From Bog-473 sp963750075 (GTDB taxonomy: Bacteria > Actinomycetota > Acidimicrobiia > Acidimicrobiales > RAAP-2), in the NCBI GenBank assembly GCA_963750075.1, contig CAVVPG010000002.1:62001-126000 (forward strand): a DNA stretch of 64,000 nt. The letters are read 5' to 3'. Under the pieces are notes generated by a model that saw only the letters and a program-made list of their open reading frames with translations, did no database searches and had not been told where the DNA came from. Position 1 is the first letter of the stretch. Each line of letters starts with the position of its first letter. Of this stretch, positions 1 through 8,070 are shown in pieces. Made by a program: the position numbers and the translations under genes.

Positions 1-58
1 CAGCCTTTGCCCCTGGCAAACCACAACTTGGCAGACGGCGGGCCGGGGGGCGGAGAGA

Positions 59-1465
59 TCAGGCCGAGCCCGCACGGATCTTCTGGATCAACTCGGTGAC
101 CTGCTCGTAGATCTGGCGGCGCTCCTGCATCTGGCCGGCGATCTTGTCGACCGCGTGGATCACGGTCGTGTGGTCGCGCTTGCCGAAGACGCGGCCGATG
201 GCGGGATAGCTGTAGTCCGTCAGCTCTCGGGTGAGGTACATGGCGACCTGGCGGGCGGTGACGAGCGGGCGGGTGCGGCTCGGGCCGCAGAGCGCCTCGA
301 TCGAGAAGCCGTAGCTCGCCGCGACGGCGTCGAGGATCATCTGGGGCGAGATCCGGCGGGGCTCGCCCGCCAGGACCAGGTCGGAGAGGACCTTCTCGGC
401 CTGGGCCAGGGAGATGGGCTCGTTGTTGAGCTTGGCGAAGGCGCAGATACGGGTGAGGGCGCCCTCGAGCTCCCGGATGTTGTCCTTCACGTGTGAGGCG
501 ATGAACTCGAGGACGTCGTCTGGGACTTCCTGGTGTTCGCTCAGGCACTTGGAACGCAGGATGGCCAGGCGGGTCTCGAGGTCCGGCGGGTCGATCTCGG
601 TGATGAGCCCGGAGAGGAAGCGGCTGCGCAGCCGGTCCTCCAGGGTCTCGATCGACTTGGGGGGGCGGTCCGAGGTGAGCACGATCTGCTTGGAGGCGCC
701 CTTGAGGTCGTTGTAGGTGTGGAAGAACTCCTCCTGGAGGCCCTCTTTGCGCTCCATGAACTGGACGTCGTCGATGAGCAGGACGTCGCAATCCCGGTAG
801 CGGCGCTTGAAGGCCAGGGTGGTCGAGGTCCGCAGGGAGTCCACGAAGTCGTTCATGAAGGTCTCGGTGGTGACGTAGAGCACCTTGCGCCGGGGGTAGT
901 TCTCCGTGACGTAGTTGCCGATGGCGTGCAGGAGGTGGGTCTTGCCCAGGCCGGAGTCCCCGTAGATGAACAGCGGGTTGTAGGAGCGGCCCGGGGTCTC
1001 GGCGACGGCCTGGGCGGCTGCGTGGGCCAGGCGGTTCGAGGAGGCGGCGACGAAGGTCTCGAAGGTGAACTTCGAATCGAGCTGGACCGCAGGCGACTCC
1101 CGGCCGGCCTTGCCCGACGGGGCGCGGTCGGCCTGGGGCACGGGGGCCGGCTCGGGTGGCAGGCCGAGGACCTCGTCGCGGCCCGGCACCGCCATCGGCG
1201 CCGGCGCAGGCGAGGCGGCCTCCTGGACCTCGAGGCGGCCCCGTACCGGGGTGCCCACCTCGTTGGCCAGCGTGTCCTCGATCATCGGGAGGTAGCGCGA
1301 CTCGACCCGCTCGCGGATGAGGCCGTTGGGGACCGACAGGACGAAGACGCCCTCGGAGAAGGTGACGGGCTCGATCCCGGACAGCCAGAGCTGCCACGTG
1401 CTCTCGGACACCTGGTCACGGAGGGACCCGGTGCACCTTGTCCAGAGATCTCCTGCCTGAGTCAC
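59..1465 (-). CDS. dnaA: Chromosomal replication initiator DnaA
   Basis: DnaA binds DnaA boxes at oriC, opens the origin and loads the helicase. The 468-residue product shows domain I (DLWTRC...STWQLWL), a Pro/Ala-rich linker at about residues 80-125, an AAA+ core with Walker A GDSGLGKT at about 169-176 and Walker B VLLIDDVQF, and a C-terminal DNA-binding helix with KRDHTTV. I chose the GTG at 1465 because it begins just before conserved domain I. The frame is open to 1720, but the extra 85 residues look unlike DnaA and would overlap the rpmH start. The gene is divergent from rpmH. dnaN is not in the window and would be expected off the left edge. Confidence 0.95.
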   Translation of the reverse strand: MTQAGDLWTRCTGSLRDQVSESTWQLWLSGIEPVTFSEGVFVLSVPNGLIRERVESRYLPMIEDTLANEVGTPVRGRLEVQEAASPAPAPMAVPGRDEVLGLPPEPAPVPQADRAPSGKAGRESPAVQLDSKFTFETFVAASSNRLAHAAAQAVAETPGRSYNPLFIYGDSGLGKTHLLHAIGNYVTENYPRRKVLYVTTETFMNDFVDSLRTSTTLAFKRRYRDCDVLLIDDVQFMERKEGLQEEFFHTYNDLKGASKQIVLTSDRPPKSIETLEDRLRSRFLSGLITEIDPPDLETRLAILRSKCLSEHQEVPDDVLEFIASHVKDNIRELEGALTRICAFAKLNNEPISLAQAEKVLSDLVLAGEPRRISPQMILDAVAASYGFSIEALCGPSRTRPLVTARQVAMYLTRELTDYSYPAIGRVFGKRDHTTVIHAVDKIAGQMQERRQIYEQVTELIQKIRAGSA

Positions 1466-1709
1466 TGCTTGCGCCGAACGCCCCTTCTCCCCCCTCGGCG
1501 TCCAGGCAACATGTTCGGAACGATCCTCGGTGCGGGTAATTGGACGAACGTACACCGTGCCGGGCGATGCGACTAGAGCCGATCGCCAAATCGCGCCTAA
1601 CATGGGAGGACTCGCCGCCGGCGGCCGGATCCGACTCGAAGGCCGAGGCTTGAACCCTGCGACGGACCGGCTCCGGACACCTTCGGTCGTCGCGAAAGGC
1701 TGAATTGAC
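1466..1709. promoter_or_regulatory. dnaA/rpmH divergent intergenic region
   Basis: This 244-bp spacer between the divergent dnaA and rpmH genes must hold both promoters. TAACAT near 1598 is a possible rpmH -10. I see no TTATCCACA-type DnaA boxes here, so I do not call it oriC. Confidence 0.5.
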
Positions 1710-1844
1710 GTGAAGCGCACCTACCAACCCAACACCCGCAAACGGGCCCGCACCCACGGGTTCCGGAAGCGCATGTCCACGCGGGCGGGCCGGGCCATCC
1801 TGAAGTCACGGCGGCTCAAGGGGCGCCACCGGCTCACCGTCTGA
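1710..1844 (+). CDS. rpmH: 50S ribosomal protein L34
   Basis: L34 is a small basic protein of the large ribosomal subunit. The 44-residue product starts VKRTYQPNTRKRARTHGFRK and continues with the typical RMSTRAGRAIL and RRLKGRHRLTV blocks, the usual family length. The start is GTG with an upstream GAAAGG ribosome site at 1694-1699. It opens the conserved rpmH-rnpA-yidD-yidC-jag run and is divergent from dnaA. Confidence 0.97.
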   Translation: MKRTYQPNTRKRARTHGFRKRMSTRAGRAILKSRRLKGRHRLTV

Positions 1845-1853
1845 GGGCCGCTC

Positions 1854-2213
1854 GTGCCTTCCCGGATGGTCGGACGGATCACCAGCCGCGCTGCCTTCGT
1901 CGAGCTGCAGCGCTCCCGGGCACGCGGGTCGAGCGGGCCCGTGCGGGCCCTGTTCGTGCCCGCCGAGGAGGGCGCTCCCGGCGTGTTTCCCCAGGTGGGC
2001 TACGCAATTGGGCGCCGCTGCGGAGGCGCCGTCCGGCGGAACTCCCTGCGGCGCCGGGCCCGTGAGGTGGTCCGCGCCGAGGCGGCGACGCTGCCCCGCG
2101 GCTGCTACCTCGTGCGGTTGGAGCCGGCGGCGGCCCACCTGGCGCCGGCCGCCTTCCGCGAGGACGTGGCGGCCGCCCTGCGGCGCGCCGGACGGACGGC
2201 GGTGAGCGCATGA
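1854..2213 (+). CDS. rnpA: Ribonuclease P protein component
   Basis: RnpA is the protein subunit of RNase P, which matures the 5' ends of tRNAs together with a catalytic RNA not seen here. The product is 119 residues and carries the family's basic RNA-contact signature (RRNSLRRRARE), preceded by VGYAIGRRCGGAV. I use the GTG 9 nt after rpmH; the in-frame ATG at 1866 is an alternative four codons later. The stop overlaps the yidD start, indicating translational coupling. Confidence 0.93.
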   Translation: MPSRMVGRITSRAAFVELQRSRARGSSGPVRALFVPAEEGAPGVFPQVGYAIGRRCGGAVRRNSLRRRAREVVRAEAATLPRGCYLVRLEPAAAHLAPAAFREDVAAALRRAGRTAVSA

Positions 2214-2476
2214 CCGGGGCGCGACTGGGCCTGCCGTCCCGCCTGGCCGTGGCGTTGCTGACCGCCTATCAGGGTGCGGCCTCGGGCCGGATCTCGCCCT
2301 GCCGTTTCTACCCGAGCTGCTCGAGCTACGCCGTGGAGGCGTTCAGCGTCCACGGGTTCTGGCGGGGCCTGGCCTTGACGGCGCGGCGGCTCGTGCGCTG
2401 CCGGCCCTTCGGGCCCCACGGGGTGGACCTGGTCCCGATCCCGGTGCACGTCCACGAGGGAGGCCCGCCGTGCTGA
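2210..2476 (+). CDS. yidD: Membrane protein insertion efficiency factor YidD
   Basis: YidD is a short membrane-associated protein that assists YidC-dependent insertion. The 88-residue product has the family core SPCRFYPSCSSYAVEAF, including both conserved Cys, and then GFWRGLALTARRLVRCRPF. The ATG overlaps the rnpA stop by 4 nt, and the 3' end overlaps the yidC start, so the three genes look translationally coupled. Confidence 0.95.
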   Translation: MTGARLGLPSRLAVALLTAYQGAASGRISPCRFYPSCSSYAVEAFSVHGFWRGLALTARRLVRCRPFGPHGVDLVPIPVHVHEGGPPC

Positions 2477-3627
2477 GCCACTCGCTGCTGGCCGAGAATT
2501 CCCTGTTCAAGCTCATCGGCGAGATCTTCCACCCGCTCTTCGAGCTGTTCGGGCTGATCCTGGCCGGCCTCTACGCCGTCTGGCCCAACTACGGCTTCGC
2601 CATCGCCGGACTGACGGTCCTCATCATGCTGGCGCTCACCCCGGTCACGGTGAAGAGCACCAAGTCGATGCTGGCGATGCAGCGGCTGCAGCCCGAGATG
2701 AAGAAGCTCCAGGCCAAGTACAAGGGCCCGGAGAACCGGGAGCTCCTCAACCAGGAGATGATGAAGCTCTACAAGGACAACGGGACGAGCCCGTTCGGCG
2801 CCTGCCTGCCGAGCCTCCTGCAGATGCCCTTCCTGATCGTGCTGTACACCCTGATTCGAGGGTTGTCGACCACGGTTACGAAGACAATCAACGGGCACAA
2901 AGTTGTCATTGGGGCCCCAAGGTATATCCCGACAAATTCGCATATGTACCACGATCTTGTGGCCAGCCAGGGGCAAATGCACTGGTGGTTCGGGATGGAC
3001 CTGTCGGCGTACCCACTGTCAAATCACACGACGAATCCGTTCACGCATGCCGTGATCACGACGATGAGCCAGTGGGTCTTGACCATCCCGTATCTGGTGC
3101 TGATTGCCGCCGCGATGTTCCTGCAGTACTACCAAATGAAGCAGATGAACAGTCGTAATCCGCAGGCGGCAGCGGCGAATCCACAGATGCAAACGATGCA
3201 GAAGTTTTTTCCTATTATTTTCGGAGTCATTTATCTAAAAGTGCCCGCAGGAGCAACCATTTACATGGTGGTGTCTTCTGCAATGCGGATCGCCACACAA
3301 GAGGTGATGTTCCGGACCGGCATGGTGTCTCCCGTCGTGCACGAACGCGAGATCGGCTCGGCCAAGGAGGACAAACCCGAGAAGCCACCGCCGAAGCCGG
3401 CCAAGCGGACGTCGACGGCGACGGACGGGACCTCGGCCGCCCAGGCCATCGTGCCGCCTACCAAGAGCGGCTCGGGTTCGAACGGGCGTGGCGGCGCCAC
3501 CAACGGCAGGAAGCCGGCCGGGCGCCGGCCGGCGAACGGCAAGAGCGGAGCGAGCGACGAGCAGCAGGCGGCGGCCCCCAAGGCCCATCCGCGCTCGCGC
3601 TCGAAGCGGAGCAGAAAGGCTCGATAG
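2470..3627 (+). CDS. yidC: Membrane protein insertase YidC/Oxa1
   Basis: YidC inserts and folds inner-membrane proteins with or without SecYEG. The 385-residue protein begins with a GTG inside yidD. It has an N-terminal hydrophobic segment, the cytoplasmic hairpin (KMQRLQPEMKKLQAKYKG-like region), four further membrane segments and a basic Lys/Arg-rich tail after about residue 300, as in Gram-positive YidC without the periplasmic P1 domain. Codons between about 2860 and 3310 are much richer in A/T at third positions than in the flanks (for example around 3207-3240), which is odd in this genome. Confidence 0.95.
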   Translation: MLSHSLLAENSLFKLIGEIFHPLFELFGLILAGLYAVWPNYGFAIAGLTVLIMLALTPVTVKSTKSMLAMQRLQPEMKKLQAKYKGPENRELLNQEMMKLYKDNGTSPFGACLPSLLQMPFLIVLYTLIRGLSTTVTKTINGHKVVIGAPRYIPTNSHMYHDLVASQGQMHWWFGMDLSAYPLSNHTTNPFTHAVITTMSQWVLTIPYLVLIAAAMFLQYYQMKQMNSRNPQAAAANPQMQTMQKFFPIIFGVIYLKVPAGATIYMVVSSAMRIATQEVMFRTGMVSPVVHEREIGSAKEDKPEKPPPKPAKRTSTATDGTSAAQAIVPPTKSGSGSNGRGGATNGRKPAGRRPANGKSGASDEQQAAAPKAHPRSRSKRSRKAR

Positions 3628-3630
3628 CGC

Positions 3631-4683
3631 GTGGAGTGGGTCGAAGTGGCGGGGAAGACAGTCGAGGATGCGACCGAGCGCGCGCTCGACCAGCTGGGGG
3701 TCGCCGTCGGCGATGCCGAGGTGATCGTGGTCAGCGAGCCCAAGACAGGTCTCTTCGGGCGCATGCGGGTCGAGGCCCGGGTACGGGCCCGGGTGCGCCC
3801 GGTGGGTGCCCGGCCCCGGCGCGAGCGGTCGCGGCGGGGCAGCACGTCGGGCCAGGCCGGCCGGCAGGGCGGCGGCCAGCGCAGCCGCTCGGGCGGCGGC
3901 TCCGGTGGCTCGGGCGGTGGCTCCGGTGGCTCGGGCGGCGGCTCAGGCGGGGGCTCGGCCGGGGAGAAGACGACGGTCACCGATTCCATGGGGTCGGACG
4001 GGTCCGGCACCAAGACCGCGGCGGCGGAGACGGCGGCAGGAGCGACCGTGGGGACGGGAACGGGCACGAGCCGCTCGGCCCGGCGCCGGCGCAACCGCAG
4101 CAAGTCGACCGCCGGCGGTGCAGGATCGAGGAACGGCTCGTCGGCGGGACCGTCCGCCGAGAGGGCTCCACAGCGGAGCTCGGAACCGACGAAGGAGACA
4201 GAGGACATGGCCGAGGGAATGACGCTCGAAGAGCAGGGCGAGATCGGGCGGGCGTTCGTGGCCGGCCTCCTCACGGAATTCGGCATGGAGGGCACCGTGG
4301 AGCTGCGCCTGCTCGACGAGGACACTGTCGAGATCGCGGCCACGGGTGAGGACCTGGGCATCCTGGTGGGCCCACGGGGGTCGACGCTGGCCGCCCTGCA
4401 GGACGTCACCCGGGCCGTGGTCCAGCGCCAGTGCCCGTCGCGCACCGACCGGATCCTGGTCGACGTGGCGGGCTACCGGGAGCGCCGCTCGGCCGCTCTC
4501 AAGCGCTTCAGCGCCCAGATCGCCGAGGAGGTGCTGGCCTCGGGGCAGGAGAAGGCCCTCGAGGCGATGAGCCCGGCCGACCGCAAGTCGGTGCACGACG
4601 CCGTCAACGAGATCGACGGGGTCTTGACCCGCTCCGAGGGCGAGGACCCCAACCGCCACATCGTCATCGCGCCGGCGGGCTGA
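3631..4683 (+). CDS. jag: Jag/KhpB RNA-binding protein (Jag_N-KH-R3H)
   Basis: Jag (KhpB) is an RNA-binding protein encoded next to yidC and linked in other bacteria to cell division and envelope synthesis. The 350 residues read Jag_N at 1-50 (WVEVAGKTVEDATERALDQL...GLFGRM), a low-complexity Arg then Gly/Ser linker at about 60-180, a KH domain (LGILVGPRGSTLAALQDV) and an R3H-type end (MSPADRKSVHDAVNE...GEDPNRHIVIAP). The GTG start lies 3 nt after yidC. The linker contains three 21-bp tandem repeats and is longer than usual. Confidence 0.9.
   Translation: MEWVEVAGKTVEDATERALDQLGVAVGDAEVIVVSEPKTGLFGRMRVEARVRARVRPVGARPRRERSRRGSTSGQAGRQGGGQRSRSGGGSGGSGGGSGGSGGGSGGGSAGEKTTVTDSMGSDGSGTKTAAAETAAGATVGTGTGTSRSARRRRNRSKSTAGGAGSRNGSSAGPSAERAPQRSSEPTKETEDMAEGMTLEEQGEIGRAFVAGLLTEFGMEGTVELRLLDEDTVEIAATGEDLGILVGPRGSTLAALQDVTRAVVQRQCPSRTDRILVDVAGYRERRSAALKRFSAQIAEEVLASGQEKALEAMSPADRKSVHDAVNEIDGVLTRSEGEDPNRHIVIAPAG
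3889..3951 (+). repeat. Three 21-bp tandem repeats in the jag linker
   Basis: Three adjacent 21-bp units start at 3889, 3910 and 3931. Units 1 and 2 differ at one base; unit 3 has three changes. They encode SGGGSGG-type linker sequence between Jag_N and the KH domain, so copy number can vary without breaking the frame. Confidence 0.85.
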
Positions 4684-4695
4684 CCCACGCCGTCG

Positions 4696-5364
4696 GTGCC
4701 GGGCGCCGACGAGGGTGCCCGCTCCCCCACCCCGCTGCACGCCGTCCTGGCCGAGGCCCGTGAGGCGGGCTTCCTGGGCCCCGGGCCCATCGAGCCCCAG
4801 CTGCGCCATGCCGAGGGATTCGTGACCGTGGCCCGCCGCCTGGCCGCCGACGGCCCGGACGCCCCCCACCTGGTCGACCTGGGTTCGGGGGGCGGCCTGC
4901 CCGGACTCGTGGTGGCCACCGAGTGGCCCGAGGCCCTGGTCGACCTCTTGGAGGCGGGCGGACGCCGAGCGACCTTCCTGGGGCGTGCCGTGAGCCGGCT
5001 GGGGCTTGCCGGGCGGGTGCGGGTCCTCCACGAGCGGGCGGAGGTGTGCGGGCGCCAGAGCGGCCACAGGGGGGCTTACGACGGAGTCCTGGCGAGATCC
5101 TTCGGGCGCCCGGCCGTGGTGGCCGAATGCGCCGCTCCCCTGCTCAAGGTGGGCGGCTGGCTGGTCGTCTCGGAGCCGCCGGGGGACGGTGGCGTACCCG
5201 AGGACGGCGCCCGCTGGCCCGCCGGACCGCTGGGGCGCCTGGGCCTGGAGCCGCTCGGTGTCTTCCACGAGGAGTTCGCCTACGCCGCGTTGCGGCAGGC
5301 GGAGGCGTGCCCGGAGCGCTTCCCCCGCCGCGACGGCGTGCCCGCCAAGAAGCCGCTCTTCTGA
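4696..5364 (+). CDS. rsmG: 16S rRNA (guanine527-N7)-methyltransferase RsmG
   Basis: RsmG methylates G527 of 16S rRNA using S-adenosylmethionine. The 222-residue product contains the SAM-binding VDLGSGGGLPGLV motif and the following VDLLEAGGRRATFL, then DGVLARSFGRPAVVAECAAPLL, matching the GidB/RsmG layout and length. The GTG start lies 12 nt after jag. It sits between jag and the parS/parAB region, its usual actinobacterial position. Confidence 0.93.
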   Translation: MPGADEGARSPTPLHAVLAEAREAGFLGPGPIEPQLRHAEGFVTVARRLAADGPDAPHLVDLGSGGGLPGLVVATEWPEALVDLLEAGGRRATFLGRAVSRLGLAGRVRVLHERAEVCGRQSGHRGAYDGVLARSFGRPAVVAECAAPLLKVGGWLVVSEPPGDGGVPEDGARWPAGPLGRLGLEPLGVFHEEFAYAALRQAEACPERFPRRDGVPAKKPLF

Positions 5365-5409
5365 GCGACCCCGAGCCAGGCCGGACCGGCTGACTCGGCC
5401 GAAGGGCCC

Positions 5410-5425
5410 TGTTCCACGTGAAACG
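5410..5425. promoter_or_regulatory. parS: parS site 1
   Basis: TGTTCCACGTGAAACG matches the 16-bp ParB-binding consensus TGTTTCACGTGAAACA except for T-to-C at position 5 and the last base. It lies in the rsmG-parA gap. Confidence 0.88.
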
Positions 5426-5457
5426 TTTCGTTCCCGATCAGCCAAGGATGTGCCCGA

Positions 5458-5473
5458 GGTTCCACGTGAAACA
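5458..5473. promoter_or_regulatory. parS: parS site 2
   Basis: GGTTCCACGTGAAACA is a second near-consensus ParB site, 48 bp from the first and carrying the same C at position 5. Two sites just upstream of parA should nucleate ParB spreading and may tie parAB expression to ParB binding. Confidence 0.88.
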
Positions 5474-5548
5474 ATCTCAAGTCTTGACCTAGGGCCGCCG
5501 GCAGGCCAGGATAGGCGCCGTGCGGTGGCGACTCGGAGGACCTGCTTG

Positions 5549-6931
5549 ATGCGCATCAGGCGCAAGGACAGGGAAGCCCAGGGGACACGGACAACCGAAC
5601 CAGAGATCGCACCGTACGACCACGAGCAGGACCCGGAGGCGGTCGTGGCCCAGGGCCCCACCTCGGTCGACCCCGTCAAGAGCCTCGTCTCGGAGCCTCC
5701 GCCTGCGCCCGAGTCAGGGATCGCGGCATCGCCTACGCCCGATGTCGTCGCCCCCGGCCCCGCTCCTGCCTCCGAGGAGGCTCCGACTCCCCCACCGGTC
5801 GCCGAGGTCCCCGAGGCCACCCCGCCCACGGGGACGCCGGTCATCGAGGCGGCCGGGTCCGAGGAGTCCCCGGCGCCCGGCCCCATCCCGGCCTCTGCAC
5901 CCGCCCCCGCCCCCGCCCCCGCGGCCGTACAGGCAGCCGCGCCGCCGGCCGCGCAGGCGGCCGAGCCCGAGCCGGAGGCTGCGCCGCCTCCCGCACCCGA
6001 GCCCGAGCCGAAGCCGAGGCCGAGGCCGAGGGCCAGGTCGAAGGGGACCGCTGCCGCCGCCGAGGCGGGGCAGGAGACGGTGGTTATGCGCTCGCCCAGT
6101 ATCCGGGGGGAGGCGACCGAGCTCCTGAACGGCTCGAAGCCCGCCCACCGTGAGCTGCCCCGGGTCATCGCCATCGCCAACCAGAAGGGCGGCGTGGGCA
6201 AGACGACCACCACGGTCAACCTCGGGGCGGCGCTGGCCGAGCAGGGCTACCGGGTCCTCGTCATCGACCTGGACCCCCAGGGCAACGCCACCACCGGGCT
6301 CGGCGTCGAGGCCCGGAACTTCGAGTTGTCGATGTACGACGTGATCATGAGGGACCAGCCCCTCGAGGACTGCATCGAGCCCACCAGCGTGATGAACCTC
6401 TTCGTGGCGCCGGCGACCATCGACCTGGCCGGAGTCGAGATCGAGCTCGTCCCGGCCTTCAGCCGGGAGCTGAAGCTCAAGCGGGCCATCGACACGGTCG
6501 TCGACGACTTCGACTTCGTCCTCATCGACTGCCCCCCGTCCCTCGGCCTCATCACGGTCAACGGCCTGGCGGCGGCGGACGAGGTGCTCGTCCCCATCCA
6601 GTGCGAGTACTACGCCCTGGAGGGCCTGAGCCAGCTCCTGCGCAACGTCAACCTGGTCTCGACCAACCTGAACGAGACGCTGGAGGTCACCACGATCGTG
6701 CTGACCATGTACGACGCCCGCACTCGGCTCTCGGTCGACGTGGCCAACGAGGTGCGCGAGCACTTCTCCGAGCGGGTCTGCCGGGTTGTCATCCCCCGCA
6801 CGGTCCGGCTGTCGGAGGCACCGTCCTTCGGGCAGCCCATCACGGTGTTCGATCCTGCCTCGCGGGGCGCCGTCGCCTACCGCGAGCTGGCCAAGGAGGT
6901 GAGCAATGGCGCGCCGCAGCGGACTCGGTAA
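5549..6931 (+). CDS. parA: Chromosome-partitioning ATPase ParA with long Pro/Ala-rich N-terminal extension
   Basis: ParA is a Walker-type ATPase that moves ParB-parS complexes to segregate origins. Its core begins at about residue 203 with IAIANQKGGVGKTTTTVNLG (deviant Walker A) and continues through VIDLDPQGNATTGLG and VLIDCPPSLGL. The ATG at 5549 has a GGAGGA site 8 nt upstream and gives 460 residues. The first roughly 195 are Pro/Ala/Glu-rich low complexity, far longer than in typical ParA/Soj. An internal ATG at 6086 would give a conventional ParA of about 280 residues. The 3' end overlaps parB by 26 nt. Confidence 0.9.
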   Translation: MRIRRKDREAQGTRTTEPEIAPYDHEQDPEAVVAQGPTSVDPVKSLVSEPPPAPESGIAASPTPDVVAPGPAPASEEAPTPPPVAEVPEATPPTGTPVIEAAGSEESPAPGPIPASAPAPAPAPAAVQAAAPPAAQAAEPEPEAAPPPAPEPEPKPRPRPRARSKGTAAAAEAGQETVVMRSPSIRGEATELLNGSKPAHRELPRVIAIANQKGGVGKTTTTVNLGAALAEQGYRVLVIDLDPQGNATTGLGVEARNFELSMYDVIMRDQPLEDCIEPTSVMNLFVAPATIDLAGVEIELVPAFSRELKLKRAIDTVVDDFDFVLIDCPPSLGLITVNGLAAADEVLVPIQCEYYALEGLSQLLRNVNLVSTNLNETLEVTTIVLTMYDARTRLSVDVANEVREHFSERVCRVVIPRTVRLSEAPSFGQPITVFDPASRGAVAYRELAKEVSNGAPQRTR

Positions 6932-7859
6932 GGGACTGAGCGCACTCATTCCGGGCGAGGCCGTCGGCGAGACCGACTCCCTCCTCAGGGTGGTGCCGAT
7001 CTCGCACATCCGCCCCAACGTCTTCCAGCCGCGCAGCCACTTCGACGAGGAATCAATGGCGTCGCTGGCGGCCTCCATCAAGGCCGTCGGCCTGCTCCAG
7101 CCCGTGCTGGTGCGCGAGCTGCACGACGAGGCCGAGACCTACGAGCTGATCGCGGGGGAGCGGCGCTGGCGGGCGGCTCGACGCGCCGGCCTGCAGACGA
7201 TCCCGGTCCTGGTCCAGGTGGCCGACGACGTGGCCAGCCTGGAGCAGGCGCTGGTGGAGAACCTGCACCGGGTCGACCTCAACGCCCTGGAGGAGGCCGG
7301 CGCCTACCAGCAGCTGATCGACGAGTTCGGGCTGACCCACGAGCAGGTGGCCACCCGGATGGGCAAGGGGAGGGCGACCGTCACCAACACCCTGCGTCTC
7401 CTGCAGCTGCCGGCGGGCGCCCAGAGGGCCCTGGCCGAGCGGACCATCTCGGCCGGCCACGCCCGCGCCCTGCTCGGGACCCCCAACCGGGCCCTCCAGG
7501 AGAAGCTGGTCGAGCGGATCGTCGACGAGGGCCTGACGGTGCGCGCCGTGGAAGACCTGGTGCGCAGCGGCGGCTCCGAGCTGCGGGTGGTGCCGCCCGA
7601 GCCCGAGCCCGAGGCGGCCGGAGCGCCCGTGCCAGGGTCGGCCGCCGCCACGGCCGAGGCGCCCACCCGGCGGGCCCCGACGCGCCAGCTGCCCGAGCCC
7701 GGCGTGCTCGAGCTCGAAGAGCTGCTCTCGACCTACCTGAACACCAGGGTCAAGGTCGACATCCAGAACCGGCGGGGCCGCCTGGTGGTCGAGTTCGCCA
7801 CCCTGGAGGACCTCGAGCGCATCTACCGCGCAATGGTCGGTGACGGCGGCGTCGCGTAG
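6906..7859 (+). CDS. parB: Chromosome-partitioning protein ParB
   Basis: ParB binds parS, spreads using CTP and stimulates ParA. The 317-residue product has the N-terminal ParA-contact peptide (RRSGLGKGLSALIPG), the CTP/spreading domain with the arginine-rich GERRWRAARRAGL, a KorB-type helix-turn-helix (LTHEQVATRMGKGRATVTNTLRLL) and a C-terminal dimer domain after an acidic/Ala linker. The ATG lies inside parA. A short hairpin with a T run follows at 7968-7986. Confidence 0.95.
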   Translation: MARRSGLGKGLSALIPGEAVGETDSLLRVVPISHIRPNVFQPRSHFDEESMASLAASIKAVGLLQPVLVRELHDEAETYELIAGERRWRAARRAGLQTIPVLVQVADDVASLEQALVENLHRVDLNALEEAGAYQQLIDEFGLTHEQVATRMGKGRATVTNTLRLLQLPAGAQRALAERTISAGHARALLGTPNRALQEKLVERIVDEGLTVRAVEDLVRSGGSELRVVPPEPEPEAAGAPVPGSAAATAEAPTRRAPTRQLPEPGVLELEELLSTYLNTRVKVDIQNRRGRLVVEFATLEDLERIYRAMVGDGGVA

Positions 7860-7892
7860 TTCACGCAACTGTCAAGGGTCGGTACAGCTTCA

Positions 7893-7921
7893 TCCACAAC
7901 CTGTGCATGACGTTGTGGATT
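7893..7921. repeat. 9-bp inverted repeat with DnaA-box-like halves
   Basis: ATCCACAAC and GTTGTGGAT form a perfect 9-bp inverted repeat around an 11-nt spacer. Each arm resembles a DnaA box half (TCATCCACA on one strand, CAATCCACA on the other). It could be a DnaA-binding pair or simply an RNA hairpin after parB. Confidence 0.5.
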
Positions 7922-7967
7922 GTCACTCCGTTCATCTGCAGGAAGCTTTGATCGCGTAACCGTCGCC

Positions 7968-7986
7968 CGGCCCTTTTCGGGCCTTT
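7968..7986 (+). terminator. Probable parB terminator
   Basis: GGCCC, a TTTTC loop, GGGCC and then TTT form a short GC-rich hairpin with a T run about 110 nt after the parB stop. Confidence 0.55.
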
Positions 7987-8005
7987 CGAACGTCCGTTGG
8001 GCAGG

Positions 8006-8040
8006 TCAGGGCACCAATTACCGGTAATCAGGTGCCCTGA
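8006..8040. terminator. Long inverted repeat between convergent parB and cwlM
   Basis: TCAGGGCACC and GGTGCCCTGA are perfect 10-bp arms. The centre contains a second palindrome, ATTACCGGTAAT. The element lies between convergent genes and is probably a bidirectional terminator; the nested palindrome leaves a protein-binding site possible. Confidence 0.6.
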
Positions 8041-8070
8041 CGGCGCCGCATGGCCGTCTGGGGATACCGG

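Noticed and set aside
1466..1709. oriC between dnaA and rpmH
   Set aside because: No cluster of TTATCCACA-like boxes and no AT-rich unwinding stretch; oriC more likely lies off the left edge near dnaN.
3943..6219. Open frame of 758 codons on the minus strand across jag, rsmG and parA
   Set aside because: It is antisense to three confident genes, is low complexity (Ala/Gly/Arg) and arises from the high GC content.
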